Positions 17,880 through 30,042 of a stretch of 64,000 nt of DNA are shown in pieces. The DNA comes from Klebsiella quasivariicola (GTDB lineage Bacteria > Pseudomonadota > Gammaproteobacteria > Enterobacterales > Enterobacteriaceae): positions 1,426,001-1,490,000 of the forward strand of contig NZ_CP022823.1 of NCBI RefSeq assembly GCF_002269255.1, read 5' to 3'. The notes below the pieces were generated by a model. The model made no database searches. It was not told where the DNA came from and was given only the letters and a program-made list of their open reading frames with translations. Position 1 is the stretch's first letter; the number at the start of each line of letters is the position of its first letter. The translations under genes were made by a program, and so were the position numbers.

Positions 17880-18019
17880 TACCGCTCACACTCCGTTTTA
17901 CTCACAGGACGTAGACTATTATGACGAATTTTTCTGCATAGCGATTTACTGTGTCACAACAATATGACAGTAAGAAGAAATATTTCTGTGAGATGATTGA
18001 TTAATAAACAATTTTAATG

Positions 18020-18055
18020 AAAAAAAAAAGCCCCGCGGTGTGGAAACGCAGGGCT
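18020..18055 (-). terminator. Terminator of purMN
   Basis: On the minus strand, AGCCCTGCG and CGCGGGGCT pair with one mismatch and are followed by a run of at least nine T. It starts six bases beyond the purN stop. Confidence 0.9.
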
Positions 18056-18060
18056 GGGGT

Positions 18061-19784
<1,724 letters not shown>

Positions 19785-19794
19785 CTAACAGGGA

Positions 19795-19810
19795 AAGCAA
19801 ACGTTTGCGA
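19795..19810. promoter_or_regulatory. PurR operator of purMN
   Basis: AAGCAAACGTTTGCGA contains the palindromic core GCAAACGTTTGC of the PurR consensus (ACGCAAACGTTTNCNT). It lies 59-74 bp upstream of the purM ATG and predicts repression by PurR with hypoxanthine or guanine. Confidence 0.9.
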
Positions 19811-19873
19811 GCCTGCTTTACAGTTGGCGTAAAACCGCTGATGAATGGTTAAATTTGATACTGCTCACGAAAA

Positions 19874-19887
19874 TGAAACCGGGTACA
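19874..19887. promoter_or_regulatory. AscG-like operator, distal copy
   Basis: TGAAACCGGGTACA matches 12 of 14 positions of the AscG consensus TGAAACCGGTTTCA. Its centre lies 57 bp from the better site at 19931-19944, upstream of bglK. The second half-site is degraded, so this copy would be weak. Confidence 0.45.
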
Positions 19888-19930
19888 GTCTTGTGCTTGC
19901 CTCAGCGTAAAGGAATCCTCATCATACGAC

Positions 19931-19944
19931 TGAAACCGGTTTCT
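19931..19944. promoter_or_regulatory. AscG-like (LacI-family) operator of bglK
   Basis: TGAAACCGGTTTCT holds a perfect 12-bp palindrome GAAACCGGTTTC and matches 13 of 14 positions of the operator reported for AscG, the repressor of the E. coli beta-glucoside operon ascFB. It ends 55 bp before the bglK ATG. The downstream genes handle beta-glucosides, which supports the assignment. The repressor gene is not in this window. Confidence 0.7.
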
Positions 19945-19999
19945 GTGGTGATTCGCCGCGCGTTAGATCGGTTATTTATGCACGCCAGGGGAGGGATGA

Positions 20000-20893
20000 A
20001 TGGAGATTGCGGCATTTGATATTGGTGGCACCGCGTTAAAGATGGGCGTGATGGCTCAGGACGGCAGGCTGCTGGAAACCGCGAAGCAGTCAATCAATGA
20101 CAGCGATGGTGAGCACATCTTACAGACGATGCTGTCGTGGCTGGCGGCTCATCCCTCTTGCGGCGGTATCGCCGTTAGCGCGCCAGGCTATGTCGACCCG
20201 CATAGCGGCTTTATCACCATGGGCGGCGCTATTCGTCGATTTGATAACTTCGCCATGAAAGCGTGGCTCGAGGCCCGAACAGGGCTGCCGGTCGCGGTGG
20301 AAAATGACGCTAACTGTGTGCTGCTGGCCGAGCGCTGGCAGGGCAAAGCGGCAGAGATGGCCAATTTTCTGGTACTCACCATTGGCACCGGCATTGGTGG
20401 GGCGATTTATTGCCAACACCAGCTGATCCACGGGGCGCGTTTTCGTGCCGGCGAATTCGGCTATATGCTCACCGACCGTCCCGGCGGACGCGATCCTCGT
20501 CGCTATTCGATGAATGAGAACTGCACCCTGCGGGTGCTGCGCCATCGCTATGCGGAACATATTGGCGCGCCGCTGGACAGTGTGACTGGCGAAATGATTT
20601 TCGACCGTTATGACGCCGGCGACCCGGCCTGCCAGCGACTGGTCGCCGAGTTCTTCAATGGCCTCGGTCAGGGCCTCTATAACCTCGTCAATATCTTCGA
20701 TCCGCAGACCATATTTATCGGCGGCGGCATTGTGGAACGTCCAGGGTTTCTGGCGCTGCTAAAGGAGCATCTGGCCTGGTTCGGCATTGCCGACTATCTC
20801 GATACCGTCAGTCACGGCAACGATGCCGGCCTGATTGGCGCGGTTTACCATTTCAATCAGCACTATCGTTCGCCTGGCGACGATCGACATTAG
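20000..20893 (+). CDS. bglK: Beta-glucoside kinase (ROK family)
   Basis: The 297-residue protein is a ROK-family sugar kinase. The N-terminal phosphate loop AAFDIGGTALKMGV, the catalytic region VENDANCVLLAE and the adenosine loop LTIGTGIGGAIY are visible. Length matches BglK of Klebsiella pneumoniae (297 residues), which phosphorylates cellobiose and other beta-glucosides at O6 of the non-reducing glucose with ATP. The next gene, 9 bp on, encodes a GH1 phospho-beta-glucosidase, giving a kinase-then-hydrolase route independent of the PTS. No transporter gene is adjacent. The pair is absent from the equivalent E. coli locus. The classical ROK zinc Cys motif is not evident. Confidence 0.85.
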   Translation: MEIAAFDIGGTALKMGVMAQDGRLLETAKQSINDSDGEHILQTMLSWLAAHPSCGGIAVSAPGYVDPHSGFITMGGAIRRFDNFAMKAWLEARTGLPVAVENDANCVLLAERWQGKAAEMANFLVLTIGTGIGGAIYCQHQLIHGARFRAGEFGYMLTDRPGGRDPRRYSMNENCTLRVLRHRYAEHIGAPLDSVTGEMIFDRYDAGDPACQRLVAEFFNGLGQGLYNLVNIFDPQTIFIGGGIVERPGFLALLKEHLAWFGIADYLDTVSHGNDAGLIGAVYHFNQHYRSPGDDRH

Positions 20894-22335
<1,442 letters not shown>

Positions 22336-22336
<1 letters not shown>

Positions 22337-22405
22337 TCGGGTGGCGCTAACGCTTAACCGACCTACAATACACGTAGGCCCGCGTAAGCGTATGGACTGC
22401 ACCCG
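22336..22405. repeat. REP/BIME repeat after the GH1 gene
   Basis: A REP-like unit (GTCGGGTGGCGC...CTTAACCGACCTAC, 22336-22366) begins at the GH1 stop codon. A partial inverted unit, CGTAGGCCCGCGTAAGCG (22373-22390), follows. This is the usual paired arrangement of enterobacterial BIMEs. Confidence 0.8.
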
Positions 22406-22412
22406 CAGCTAA

Positions 22413-22438
22413 GCCGGAGCCTCGCCTCCGGTTTTTTT
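22413..22438 (+). terminator. Terminator of the bglK operon
   Basis: Stem CCGGAG / CTCCGG (22414-22419 and 22426-22431) with a 6-nt loop is followed by seven T residues. Confidence 0.85.
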
Positions 22439-22552
22439 GTCTCTAAATCACTTTGCTTGATATACGTCAAGCAAGATGGGTATGGCCTAATCCGAAAAAA
22501 GCGGTATAATCCCGCGATTTTTTTTGTGGCTGCCCCTCAGAGGAGAAAGAGA

Positions 22553-23179
22553 ATGAAGATTGTGGAAGTCAAACACCCACTCGTCAAACACAAGCTGGGC
22601 CTGATGCGCGAGCACGACATCAGCACCAAACGCTTCCGTGAACTCGCCTCAGAAGTGGGCAGCTTACTGACTTATGAAGCCACCGCCGATCTGGAGACTG
22701 AGAAAGTCACTATTGAAGGCTGGAACGGTCCGGTGGAAGTCGAGCAGATCAAGGGCAAGAAAATTACCGTTGTGCCTATCCTGCGCGCCGGCCTCGGCAT
22801 GATGGAAGGGGTGCTGGAGCACGTGCCGAGCGCGCGTATTAGCGTGGTCGGTATCTATCGCAACGAAGAAACCCTCGAGCCGGTGCCTTACTTCCAGAAG
22901 CTGGTGTCCAACATTGATGAGCGTATGGCGCTGGTGGTTGACCCGATGCTGGCCACCGGTGGGTCGATGATCGCCACAATCGATCTGCTGAAAAACGCCG
23001 GCTGCTCCAGCATCAAGGTGCTGGTACTGGTGGCGGCACCGGAAGGGATTGCCGCGCTGGAGAAAGCGCACCCGGACGTTGAACTGTACACCGCCTCTGT
23101 CGATAAGGGGCTGAATGAACATGGATACATCATTCCCGGCCTCGGCGATGCCGGCGACAAGATTTTTGGAACGAAATAA
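22553..23179 (+). CDS. upp: Uracil phosphoribosyltransferase
   Basis: The 208-residue enzyme makes UMP from uracil and PRPP in pyrimidine salvage. Start [16 protein letters not shown] was chosen over an upstream in-frame ATG (22457), because it has an AGAGGAGAAAGAG ribosome binding site and the conserved N terminus. The PRPP loop [10 protein letters not shown] is near residue 131 and the C terminus [11 protein letters not shown] is typical. A TATAAT-like hexamer about 50 bp upstream is a good -10 candidate. uraA follows after an attenuator-like terminator. Confidence 0.97.
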   Translation: MKIVEVKHPLVKHKLGLMREHDISTKRFRELASEVGSLLTYEATADLETEKVTIEGWNGPVEVEQIKGKKITVVPILRAGLGMMEGVLEHVPSARISVVGIYRNEETLEPVPYFQKLVSNIDERMALVVDPMLATGGSMIATIDLLKNAGCSSIKVLVLVAAPEGIAALEKAHPDVELYTASVDKGLNEHGYIIPGLGDAGDKIFGTK

Positions 23180-23193
23180 TCGAATAACGATAA

Positions 23194-23224
23194 ATAAGCC
23201 GACTTTGAGAGTCGGCTTTTTTTT
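23194..23224 (+). terminator. Terminator/attenuator between upp and uraA
   Basis: A perfect 9-bp stem, AAGCCGACT / AGTCGGCTT, has loop TTGAG and a run of T to 23224. It lies between two genes of one operon, so it probably lowers uraA expression relative to upp rather than ending all transcripts. Confidence 0.85.
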
Positions 23225-23265
23225 GAATAAAACACACATAACTAACCATCTCAGAGGAAAACATT

Positions 23266-24552
23266 ATGACGCGCCGTGCTATCGGGGTTAGTGAAAGACC
23301 GCCGCTTTTACAGACTATCCCGCTTAGTTTGCAGCACCTGTTCGCCATGTTTGGCGCAACGGTGCTGGTGCCAATCCTGTTCCACATTAACCCGGCCACC
23401 GTCCTGCTGTTCAACGGCATCGGTACGCTGTTGTACCTCTTTATCTGTAAAGGAAAAATTCCCGCCTATCTCGGATCGAGTTTCGCCTTTATCTCCCCGG
23501 TGCTGCTGCTGTTGCCGCTGGGCTACGAAGTGGCGCTGGGCGGCTTTATTATGTGCGGCGTCCTGTTCTGCATCGTCTCCTTTATTGTCAAAAAAGCGGG
23601 TACCGGCTGGCTGGATGTGATGTTCCCGCCGGCGGCGATGGGCGCCATCGTGGCGGTTATCGGCCTCGAACTGGCGGGCGTGGCGGCTAATATGGCTGGG
23701 CTGCTGCCAGCCGACGGCCAGTCACCGGACAGTAAAACCATTATTATCTCGATGGTGACGCTGGCGGTGACGGTGTTCGGCTCCGTGCTGTTCCGCGGCT
23801 TCCTGGCAATTATCCCGATCCTGATCGGCGTGCTGGTGGGCTATGCGCTGTCGTTTGTGATGGGCGTGGTCGATACCACCCCGATCGCCGAGGCGCACTG
23901 GTTCGCGCTGCCGACTTTCTACACCCCGCGCTTTGAGTGGTTTGCTATCTTCACCATTCTGCCTGCCGCGCTGGTGGTGATTGCCGAGCACGTGGGGCAT
24001 CTGGTGGTGACCGCCAATATCGTTAAGCGCGATCTGATCCGCGACCCGGGCCTGCATCGTTCGATGTTTGCCAACGGCCTGTCGACGATCGTTTCCGGCT
24101 TCTTCGGTTCGACGCCCAACACCACCTACGGGGAAAATATCGGTGTGATGGCGATTACCCGGGTCTACAGCACCTGGGTAATCGGCGGCGCGGCGATCAT
24201 TGCGATTCTGCTCTCCTGCGTCGGCAAACTGGCGGCGGCTATCCAGATCATCCCGGTGCCGGTGATGGGCGGCGTGTCCCTGCTGCTGTACGGGGTGATT
24301 GGCGCCTCGGGGATCCGCGTACTGATTGAATCGAAGGTGGATTACAGTAAAGCGCAGAATCTGATCCTCACCTCCGTGATCCTGATCATCGGCGTTAGCG
24401 GCGCTAAAGTGCACATTGGCGCCGCCGAGCTGAAAGGGATGGCGCTGGCGACCATCGTGGGCATCGCACTCAGCCTGATTTTCAAGCTTATCAGTGTCCT
24501 GCGTCCGGAAGAGGTGGTCCTCGACGCGGCGGATAGCGAAGAGGTTAAATAA
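23266..24552 (+). CDS. uraA: Uracil:proton symporter
   Basis: The 428-residue integral membrane protein of the NAT/NCS2 family should have 14 transmembrane segments. Marks include the N-terminal SLQHLFAMFGATVLVP, AYLGSSFAFISP with the half-helix region, the proton/substrate Glu region VIAEHVGHL near residue 241, and the NAT signature in STPNTTYGENIGVMAITR. It works with Upp to import and trap uracil. RBS AGAGG precedes the ATG at 23266. Confidence 0.97.
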   Translation: MTRRAIGVSERPPLLQTIPLSLQHLFAMFGATVLVPILFHINPATVLLFNGIGTLLYLFICKGKIPAYLGSSFAFISPVLLLLPLGYEVALGGFIMCGVLFCIVSFIVKKAGTGWLDVMFPPAAMGAIVAVIGLELAGVAANMAGLLPADGQSPDSKTIIISMVTLAVTVFGSVLFRGFLAIIPILIGVLVGYALSFVMGVVDTTPIAEAHWFALPTFYTPRFEWFAIFTILPAALVVIAEHVGHLVVTANIVKRDLIRDPGLHRSMFANGLSTIVSGFFGSTPNTTYGENIGVMAITRVYSTWVIGGAAIIAILLSCVGKLAAAIQIIPVPVMGGVSLLLYGVIGASGIRVLIESKVDYSKAQNLILTSVILIIGVSGAKVHIGAAELKGMALATIVGIALSLIFKLISVLRPEEVVLDAADSEEVK

Positions 24553-24562
24553 CGATCTCCTG

Positions 24563-24588
24563 ACCGGGCGGCGATCCCGCCCGGTTCT
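24563..24588 (+). terminator. Stem-loop after uraA
   Basis: A 9-bp stem ACCGGGCGG / CCGCCCGGT with a short loop lies 10 bp after the uraA stop. The T-tract (TCTCTCC) is weak. Confidence 0.65.
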
Positions 24589-24650
24589 CTCCGGACCTAA
24601 ATCTGTGGTAAACTCTTCGCGTTTTTCTGTAAGCCTATGTTGAGGTCCAT

Positions 24651-25352
24651 CTGAACGCACCGGCACAGCTCTCTTTGCCACTGTATCTTCCTGACGACGA
24701 AACCTTCGCGAGTTTCTGGCCGGGTGATAATCCTTCCCTACTTGCTGCCCTCCAGAACGTACTACGCCAGGAACACAGCGGGTACATTTATATCTGGTCA
24801 CGTGAAGGGGCAGGTCGCAGCCACCTGTTACACGCCGCCTGCGCGGAGCTTTCCCAGCGCGGGGATGCGGTGGGCTATGTGCCGCTGGATAAACGGACGT
24901 GGTTTGTGCCGGAGGTGCTGGAGGGGATGGAACAGCTGGCGCTGGTCTGCATCGATAACATCGAGTGCGTCGCCGGCGATGAGCCCTGGGAGATGGCTAT
25001 CTTTAATCTCTACAACCGGATCCTGGAATCAGGCAAAACCCGGCTGCTGATCACCGGCGATCGGCCGCCGCGGCAACTGAATCTTGGTCTGCCGGATCTC
25101 GCCTCACGGCTGGACTGGGGGCAAATCTACAAGCTGCAGCCGCTGTCCGATGAAGACAAACTGCAGGCGCTGCAGCTGCGCGCCAGACTTCGCGGCTTCG
25201 AAATGCCGGAAGACGTGTGCCGCTTCTTGCTAAAGCGACTGGATCGCGAGATGCGCTCGCTGTTTATGACCCTCGACCAGCTGGATCATGCGTCAATTAC
25301 CGCTCAGCGTAAGCTGACCATCCCCTTCGTGAAAGAGATCCTTAAGCTTTAG
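24651..25352 (+). CDS. hda: DnaA regulatory inactivator Hda (CTG start)
   Basis: The 233-residue AAA+ protein, bound to the sliding clamp, stimulates ATP hydrolysis by DnaA after initiation. The start is the CTG at 24651: this gives residues [16 protein letters not shown], and QLSLPL is the clamp-binding motif that Hda needs. The next usable start, TTG at 24675, would delete it. The upstream GAGGT supports the CTG, and I recall a CUG start reported for E. coli hda. The Walker A position reads GAGRSH (degenerate), Walker B VCIDNIE; the arginine-finger region SRLDWGQI is present. The gene overlaps the convergent rpn gene by 4 nt at the 3' end. Confidence 0.95.
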   Translation: MNAPAQLSLPLYLPDDETFASFWPGDNPSLLAALQNVLRQEHSGYIYIWSREGAGRSHLLHAACAELSQRGDAVGYVPLDKRTWFVPEVLEGMEQLALVCIDNIECVAGDEPWEMAIFNLYNRILESGKTRLLITGDRPPRQLNLGLPDLASRLDWGQIYKLQPLSDEDKLQALQLRARLRGFEMPEDVCRFLLKRLDREMRSLFMTLDQLDHASITAQRKLTIPFVKEILKL

Positions 25353-26266
25353 TCCGTCAGCGGGGGCAGCTCCAGCTCCGTCAGCCCGGTTAACCGGGCG
25401 ACCAGGTCGCGCGGAAGGCCGCTGTGTAGCATGGCGGCGGCGATACGTTGCGCCTCTTCTTTTCGGCCTTCCTGACGGCCTTGCGCCAGCCCCCGCTCCA
25501 GCCCTTGTTGTTCCAGATATTCCGCAATCGTCATCAACGTCTCCTTGTGCTGCGGCGTACGTAACGCCAGTTCGCGAATGAACTTGATTGGCTCGCGCGT
25601 ATTGCCTGCCTGTACCAGATAGTGCATCAGGGCTTGTACCTGCGATTGCGTCGCCAGTCCAGTCAATAATAATTCGCTGAGCTTGTCGAGGAGCTGCGCC
25701 AGATCGCGTTGTCGAATATGTTTTTGCAGTAACTCCAGCGTCGCCATGCGCTGGTGGGTGGCAATATCGTCATCCGGAATAACGGTAATGTCCGCCAGCG
25801 GAAACGCTTCGTGATAAAGGCGGCTGGCCAGTTCCGGGGCGGCGAATTCATCGAGCCAGCGAAGAGAGAATGGATAAGGGCTTACCAGGCCATGGTAGAA
25901 GAGGACAGGGATCACCAGCGGCAGGCGATCGTGGCCGGCATCGAGATGGCGCTGCATGGCGGCAATGGCGTAGCGCATTAGACGAAAGGCCATATGCCGG
26001 TCGGGCGTGCTCTGGTGTTCGATCAGCGCATAAATATAGCCATCTCCCGCCGTGGTTTTCAGGGAATACAAAATGTCGGCATAAAAAGGACGCAGATCGT
26101 CTTCGACAAAATGTCCTGACTCGAGATGCAGCGTACGCAGATCGCACACCTCAAGCAGCGTCTTGGGCAGATACAGTTGCAGGAAATCACGGGCGGTTTC
26201 GGGATGGGAGAGGTAGGTCTTAAATACGGCGTCATGGGGCGTGGGGGTCGGTTTTTTCATGTTCAT
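25349..26266 (-). CDS. Rpn-family recombination-promoting nuclease/putative transposase
   Basis: The 305-residue protein has the PD-(D/E)XK-type N-terminal domain of the Rpn (YhgA-like) family: [24 protein letters not shown], then [13 protein letters not shown] and [21 protein letters not shown], with the catalytic D and ExQ. The C-terminal part is the Rpn tail ([37 protein letters not shown]) rich in charged repeats. E. coli Rpn proteins nick DNA and promote RecA-independent recombination. It lies between hda and yfgD, which are neighbours in E. coli, so it is an insertion. It shares four bases with the hda 3' end. A second in-frame ATG (residue 3) could be the start. Confidence 0.88.
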   Translation of the reverse strand: MNMKKPTPTPHDAVFKTYLSHPETARDFLQLYLPKTLLEVCDLRTLHLESGHFVEDDLRPFYADILYSLKTTAGDGYIYALIEHQSTPDRHMAFRLMRYAIAAMQRHLDAGHDRLPLVIPVLFYHGLVSPYPFSLRWLDEFAAPELASRLYHEAFPLADITVIPDDDIATHQRMATLELLQKHIRQRDLAQLLDKLSELLLTGLATQSQVQALMHYLVQAGNTREPIKFIRELALRTPQHKETLMTIAEYLEQQGLERGLAQGRQEGRKEEAQRIAAAMLHSGLPRDLVARLTGLTELELPPLTD

Positions 26267-26353
26267 CCGTCCAGTGGATTGCGTGATGGATGAACACTAA
26301 CACCGCCCGGCGGGCGCGCGGGATTGGCGTGGAAGATCTGGAATCAGCCACGT

Positions 26354-26380
26354 AAAAAAAGCGCCGCGAAAGTGCGGCGC
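26354..26380 (-). terminator. Terminator of bepA-yfgD
   Basis: Minus-strand stem GCGCCGC / GCGGCGC (26380-26374 and 26367-26361) is followed by seven T. It lies 8 bp after the yfgD stop. Confidence 0.9.
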
Positions 26381-26387
26381 GGGTGGG

Positions 26388-26747
26388 TTAGCTCACGATC
26401 TCGAGGACCTGCTCCGGCGGCCGGCCAATACGCGCCTGGCCGCGGCTGACGACGATCGGGCGTTCGATGAGCTTCGGATTATCGACCATGGCCTGAATCA
26501 GCGCTGCGTCGCTAAGCGCCTGGTCGGCAAGATTGAGCGATTTGTACAGATCCTCCTTCTGACGCATGAGCTCGCGAGGGCTCTCCATACCCAGCAGCTG
26601 CAGCAGCTGACGTAGCGTATCGGCATTCGGCGGGGTGTCAAGATAGAGCACCACCTCGGGATCGATGCCGTGACTCTGCAGCAGGCTTAGCGTTTCGCGG
26701 CTCTTGGAGCAGCGTGGGTTATGGTAAATTTTTACCACGTCGGTCAT
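26388..26747 (-). CDS. yfgD: ArsC-family glutaredoxin-dependent reductase YfgD
   Basis: The 119-residue protein has a thioredoxin fold of the ArsC type, with the single active Cys13 in IYHNPRCSKSRETL and the conserved RPIVV strand near residue 96. It resembles arsenate reductases, but it is not in an ars operon and its physiological substrate is not known. It follows bepA by 9 bp, as in E. coli. Confidence 0.9.
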   Translation of the reverse strand: MTDVVKIYHNPRCSKSRETLSLLQSHGIDPEVVLYLDTPPNADTLRQLLQLLGMESPRELMRQKEDLYKSLNLADQALSDAALIQAMVDNPKLIERPIVVSRGQARIGRPPEQVLEIVS

Positions 26748-26756
26748 GGGGTCTCC

Positions 26757-28220
26757 TTACATTTTTTGATAGGGACGGAAGCGAGCCTGCAGATCGCGTA
26801 GCTGATCGATACGGGCATCGTAACGCGCCTGCTGCAGGCTACCGAGTTTCACCTGCGAGCTGGCGCTGCTGAGCAGGGAAATCGCCTGCTCCAGCTGGCC
26901 GACCAGCGCCATGCTTTCTGCCCGCGCCGCCAGCTCCTGGTCACGATTGCCCAGCGCGCCTTCCGCCTGGGCAAGCAGATCCCAGCCGTTGCCATCCTCT
27001 TTATAGGTAAAGGTATACCGATTCAGGATGGTCGCCGCTTCCCCGGGCTGTCCGCCCTGCAGTAAGGCGTTGGCCAGGTTCAGCTGCAGCACCGGATTCG
27101 TGCGTAGCTCGCGAGCATTTTTAAGGCGATTGATGGCGTCGCTGGTTTTCTTCTGCCCGAGGTCGATATCGGTGGCCAGGTCGAGATACCAGGCGTTTTG
27201 CGGGTCGGCGCTGAGCAGCGGCTGCAGCGCTTTGCGTGCCTGGTCAAAGTTATTGCTTTCCATCGCCAGCAGGGCGCGGCCATACTGCGCAGCATGCTGC
27301 TGACGGATATTGCCTTTATCCCAGGCGCTCAGCAGATCGGTGCCCAGTTTATTGTCACCGTTGGTGTACATCCCGAGGGTGCGCGCTTTCGCCAGATAGA
27401 AGTCTGCGGAGGATTGCACTACCACCGGGCGCATCTGGTTGGCGCGGTTACGGGCATCGGCAAGCCGGCTTTCCGGCAGGGGGTGAGTGAGCAGCATTTC
27501 CGGCGGCCGCGTCGAATAGCGCGACTCATCAAGCAGTTTGCCCATAAACATCGGCATGGCCTGCGGGTCAAATCCGGAACGCTGCAGAACCTGAATACCA
27601 ATCCGGTCGGCTTCTTCTTCATTTTGTCGGGTGAAGCTGATCATGCCCTGCTGAGTACCGGCCAGCGTGCCGGTCAGCGCCGCCATCCCGGCCTGCGGGC
27701 TGGCCATCGCCAGCAGAATTGAACCCAGCGCGCCGACCCAGGTCAGCGGCGCATTGCGTTTCTGATCTTCCATTGCGCGGGCGAGATGCCGCTGGGTCAC
27801 GTGGGAGATTTCGTGCGCCATGACAGAGGCCAGTTCGCTCTCATTATCAGAGTAGCGGAACAGGGCAGAGTGGAGGACCACGTTGCCGCCGAAGAAGGCG
27901 AAGGCGTTGATCTGGTCGTTATTAATCAAATAGAAATGGAACGGGGTGCGTACCGAGTTGGCGTGTGCCACCAGACGCATACCCAGTCCGTTGATATATT
28001 GCACCAGCAGAGGGTCGTTGATCAGCGGCGCGCTGCCGCGCAGCTGGCGGACGTAGTAGTCTCCCATCTGCATTTCCTGACCAATTGACAACGTGCTTCC
28101 TGCGGAGGTCCCCATGTCCGGCAGGGTATCTGCGGAGTCAGCAAAAGCAGGGCCTATCGAACCCAGCGTCAGCGACGCGATCACGGTCGCCACCAGCGTT
28201 TTCTTCAACTGCCTGAACAT
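26757..28220 (-). CDS. bepA: Periplasmic beta-barrel assembly-enhancing protease BepA
   Basis: The 487-residue zinc metalloprotease and chaperone takes part in LptD and BAM maturation. A Sec signal peptide ([27 protein letters not shown]) is cleaved after AFA near residue 28. The HExxH zinc motif HEISH spans residues 136-140, with the third ligand in EEEADRIG. The C-terminal half is a run of TPR repeats. Length equals E. coli BepA. It is the first gene of bepA-yfgD. Confidence 0.97.
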   Translation of the reverse strand: MFRQLKKTLVATVIASLTLGSIGPAFADSADTLPDMGTSAGSTLSIGQEMQMGDYYVRQLRGSAPLINDPLLVQYINGLGMRLVAHANSVRTPFHFYLINNDQINAFAFFGGNVVLHSALFRYSDNESELASVMAHEISHVTQRHLARAMEDQKRNAPLTWVGALGSILLAMASPQAGMAALTGTLAGTQQGMISFTRQNEEEADRIGIQVLQRSGFDPQAMPMFMGKLLDESRYSTRPPEMLLTHPLPESRLADARNRANQMRPVVVQSSADFYLAKARTLGMYTNGDNKLGTDLLSAWDKGNIRQQHAAQYGRALLAMESNNFDQARKALQPLLSADPQNAWYLDLATDIDLGQKKTSDAINRLKNARELRTNPVLQLNLANALLQGGQPGEAATILNRYTFTYKEDGNGWDLLAQAEGALGNRDQELAARAESMALVGQLEQAISLLSSASSQVKLGSLQQARYDARIDQLRDLQARFRPYQKM

Positions 28221-28442
28221 AACCTCTGTCCTGTAATGTGGGTGTGCCAGTTTGACCGATTGTGCGGCGTAATGTTCCCTGGCCGCATCCCAGCGAGTTT
28301 AGCTGGCGTTGGGCGCATTGAAAATATGTTCTTAATGGCGGAGAAAGGTTTGTCTGCGGCGCATCAAAAAGCGAAGTCTTTTTTGTGACATTTCGATACA
28401 ATTCCCCGGATTGTCGCCGCGTTGCCCTTCAGGGAAGGTTTT

Positions 28443-29507
28443 ATGCTTGAGATGTTAATGCAGTGGTACCGCCGTCGCTTCAGCGACCCTGAGGCGATAG
28501 CGCTGCTGGTTATTCTGCTTGCCGGTTTCGGCATCATGTTCTTTTTTAGCGGCCTGCTGGCTCCGTTACTGGTCTCTATCGTGCTGGCCTATCTGCTGGA
28601 GTGGCCGACCGTACGTCTGGAGCGCATCGGCCTGTCGCGCACCTGGGCGACTTCGCTGGTGCTCATCCTTTTTGTCGGCATTTTGCTGCTGCTGGCCTTT
28701 GTGGTGCTGCCGGTGGCCTGGCAGCAGGGGATCTATCTCATCCGCGATATGCCGGGCATGCTCAACAAGCTTTCTGATTTCGCCGCCACGCTGCCGCGGC
28801 GCTATCCGGCGTTAATGGATGCCGGCATTATCGATGCGATGGCGGAAAATATGCGCACCCGGATGCTGACGGTGGGCGACTCGGTAGTGAAGTACTCTCT
28901 GGCCTCGCTGGTGGGGCTGCTCACCCTGGCGGTCTATCTGGTGCTGGTGCCGCTGATGGTCTTTTTCCTGCTGAAGGATAAAGAGCAGATGCTCAACGCG
29001 GTGCGTCGCGTGCTGCCGCGTAATCGCGGGCTCGCCGGGCAGGTGTGGAAGGAGATGAATCAGCAGATCACCAACTACATTCGCGGCAAGGTGCTGGAGA
29101 TGATTGTCGTCAGCGTCGCCACCTGGATAGGCTTTATCCTCTTTGGCCTCAACTACTCGCTGCTGCTGGCGGTGCTGGTGGGCTTCTCGGTTTTGATCCC
29201 CTATATCGGCGCGTTTGTGGTGACCATTCCGGTGGTGGGGGTGGCGCTGTTCCAGTTTGGCGCTGGCACCGAGTTCTGGAGCCTGTTCGCGGTCTATCTG
29301 ATTATCCAGGGGCTGGATGGTAACCTGCTGGTCCCGGTACTGTTCTCGGAAGCGGTCAATTTACACCCGCTGGTGATTATCCTGTCAGTGGTGATCTTTG
29401 GCGGGCTGTGGGGATTCTGGGGCGTCTTCTTTGCTATTCCGCTGGCCACGCTGATTAAAGCGGTGGTGCATGCCTGGCCGGACGGTCTGGTGGTCGACGA
29501 CGACTGA
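28443..29507 (+). CDS. perM: AI-2E family permease PerM
   Basis: The 354-residue inner-membrane protein has about eight hydrophobic segments (for example LLVILLAGFGIMFFFSGLLAPLL and the C-terminal LVIILSVVIFGGLWGFWG). It matches E. coli PerM from MLEMLMQWYRRRFSDPEA onward. The ATG at 28443 was chosen over an ATG 21 bp upstream because of that match. The transported substrate is not established. It is divergent from bepA and convergent with bcp; E. coli has the hyf cluster between perM and bcp, which is absent here. Confidence 0.93.
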   Translation: MLEMLMQWYRRRFSDPEAIALLVILLAGFGIMFFFSGLLAPLLVSIVLAYLLEWPTVRLERIGLSRTWATSLVLILFVGILLLLAFVVLPVAWQQGIYLIRDMPGMLNKLSDFAATLPRRYPALMDAGIIDAMAENMRTRMLTVGDSVVKYSLASLVGLLTLAVYLVLVPLMVFFLLKDKEQMLNAVRRVLPRNRGLAGQVWKEMNQQITNYIRGKVLEMIVVSVATWIGFILFGLNYSLLLAVLVGFSVLIPYIGAFVVTIPVVGVALFQFGAGTEFWSLFAVYLIIQGLDGNLLVPVLFSEAVNLHPLVIILSVVIFGGLWGFWGVFFAIPLATLIKAVVHAWPDGLVVDDD

Positions 29508-29520
29508 GGTATTCAGGAAC

Positions 29521-29560
29521 AAAAAAGACGCCGGGCGAGGACTTCCTCTCCCGGCGTTTT
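29521..29560. terminator. Bidirectional terminator between perM and bcp
   Basis: Stem GACGCCGGG / CCCGGCGTT lies between convergent genes with A-tracts on the left (six A) and TTTT on the right, so it can act in both directions. Confidence 0.85.
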
Positions 29561-29568
29561 GCTTTGCA

Positions 29569-30039
29569 TCAGGCGTTTTCTTTCAGCCAGTTCAGCACTA
29601 CGTCGTGGTGATTGCTGGTTTTGAAGTCATCAAAAACGTGTTCGATTTTGCCATCGGCATCAACGAGGAAACTAATCCGGTGAATACCGTCGTAGGTTTT
29701 CCCCATAAAAGTTTTTTCGCCCCAGACGCCAAACTGCTCGCAAACCTGATGATCTTCATCAGACAGCAGCGTGAAGTTCAGCAGTTCTTTTTCCGCAAAA
29801 CGGGAGAGCTTTTCCGGTTTATCGGTGCTGATGCCCAACACTTCGACTCCGGCTTTTTTCAACTCGTCCATATTATCGCGCAAGCCGCACGCCTGGACGG
29901 TGCAGCCCGGGGTCATGGCTTTTGGGTAAAAATAAACCAGGACACGCTGTCCCTGGAAGTCGGTTAAATTTACTTCCTCGCCGTCCTGGTCCGGTAAGCT
30001 AAATTTCGGTGCGATATCACCGGCTTTCAGTGGGGTCAT
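29569..30039 (-). CDS. bcp: Thiol peroxidase Bcp (peroxiredoxin Q)
   Basis: The 156-residue peroxiredoxin has the peroxidatic Cys46 in YPKAMTPGCTVQACGL and a resolving Cys51 five residues on, as in the atypical 2-Cys BCP type. It reduces hydroperoxides with thioredoxin in the cytosol. Its start lies 3 bp from the gcvR stop in a gcvR-bcp operon. Confidence 0.96.
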   Translation of the reverse strand: MTPLKAGDIAPKFSLPDQDGEEVNLTDFQGQRVLVYFYPKAMTPGCTVQACGLRDNMDELKKAGVEVLGISTDKPEKLSRFAEKELLNFTLLSDEDHQVCEQFGVWGEKTFMGKTYDGIHRISFLVDADGKIEHVFDDFKTSNHHDVVLNWLKENA

Positions 30040-30042
30040 GGG

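Noticed and set aside
23722..24801. 359-codon frame antisense to uraA and hda
   Set aside because: It covers two known genes and an intergenic terminator on the other strand, with a biased composition typical of a shadow.
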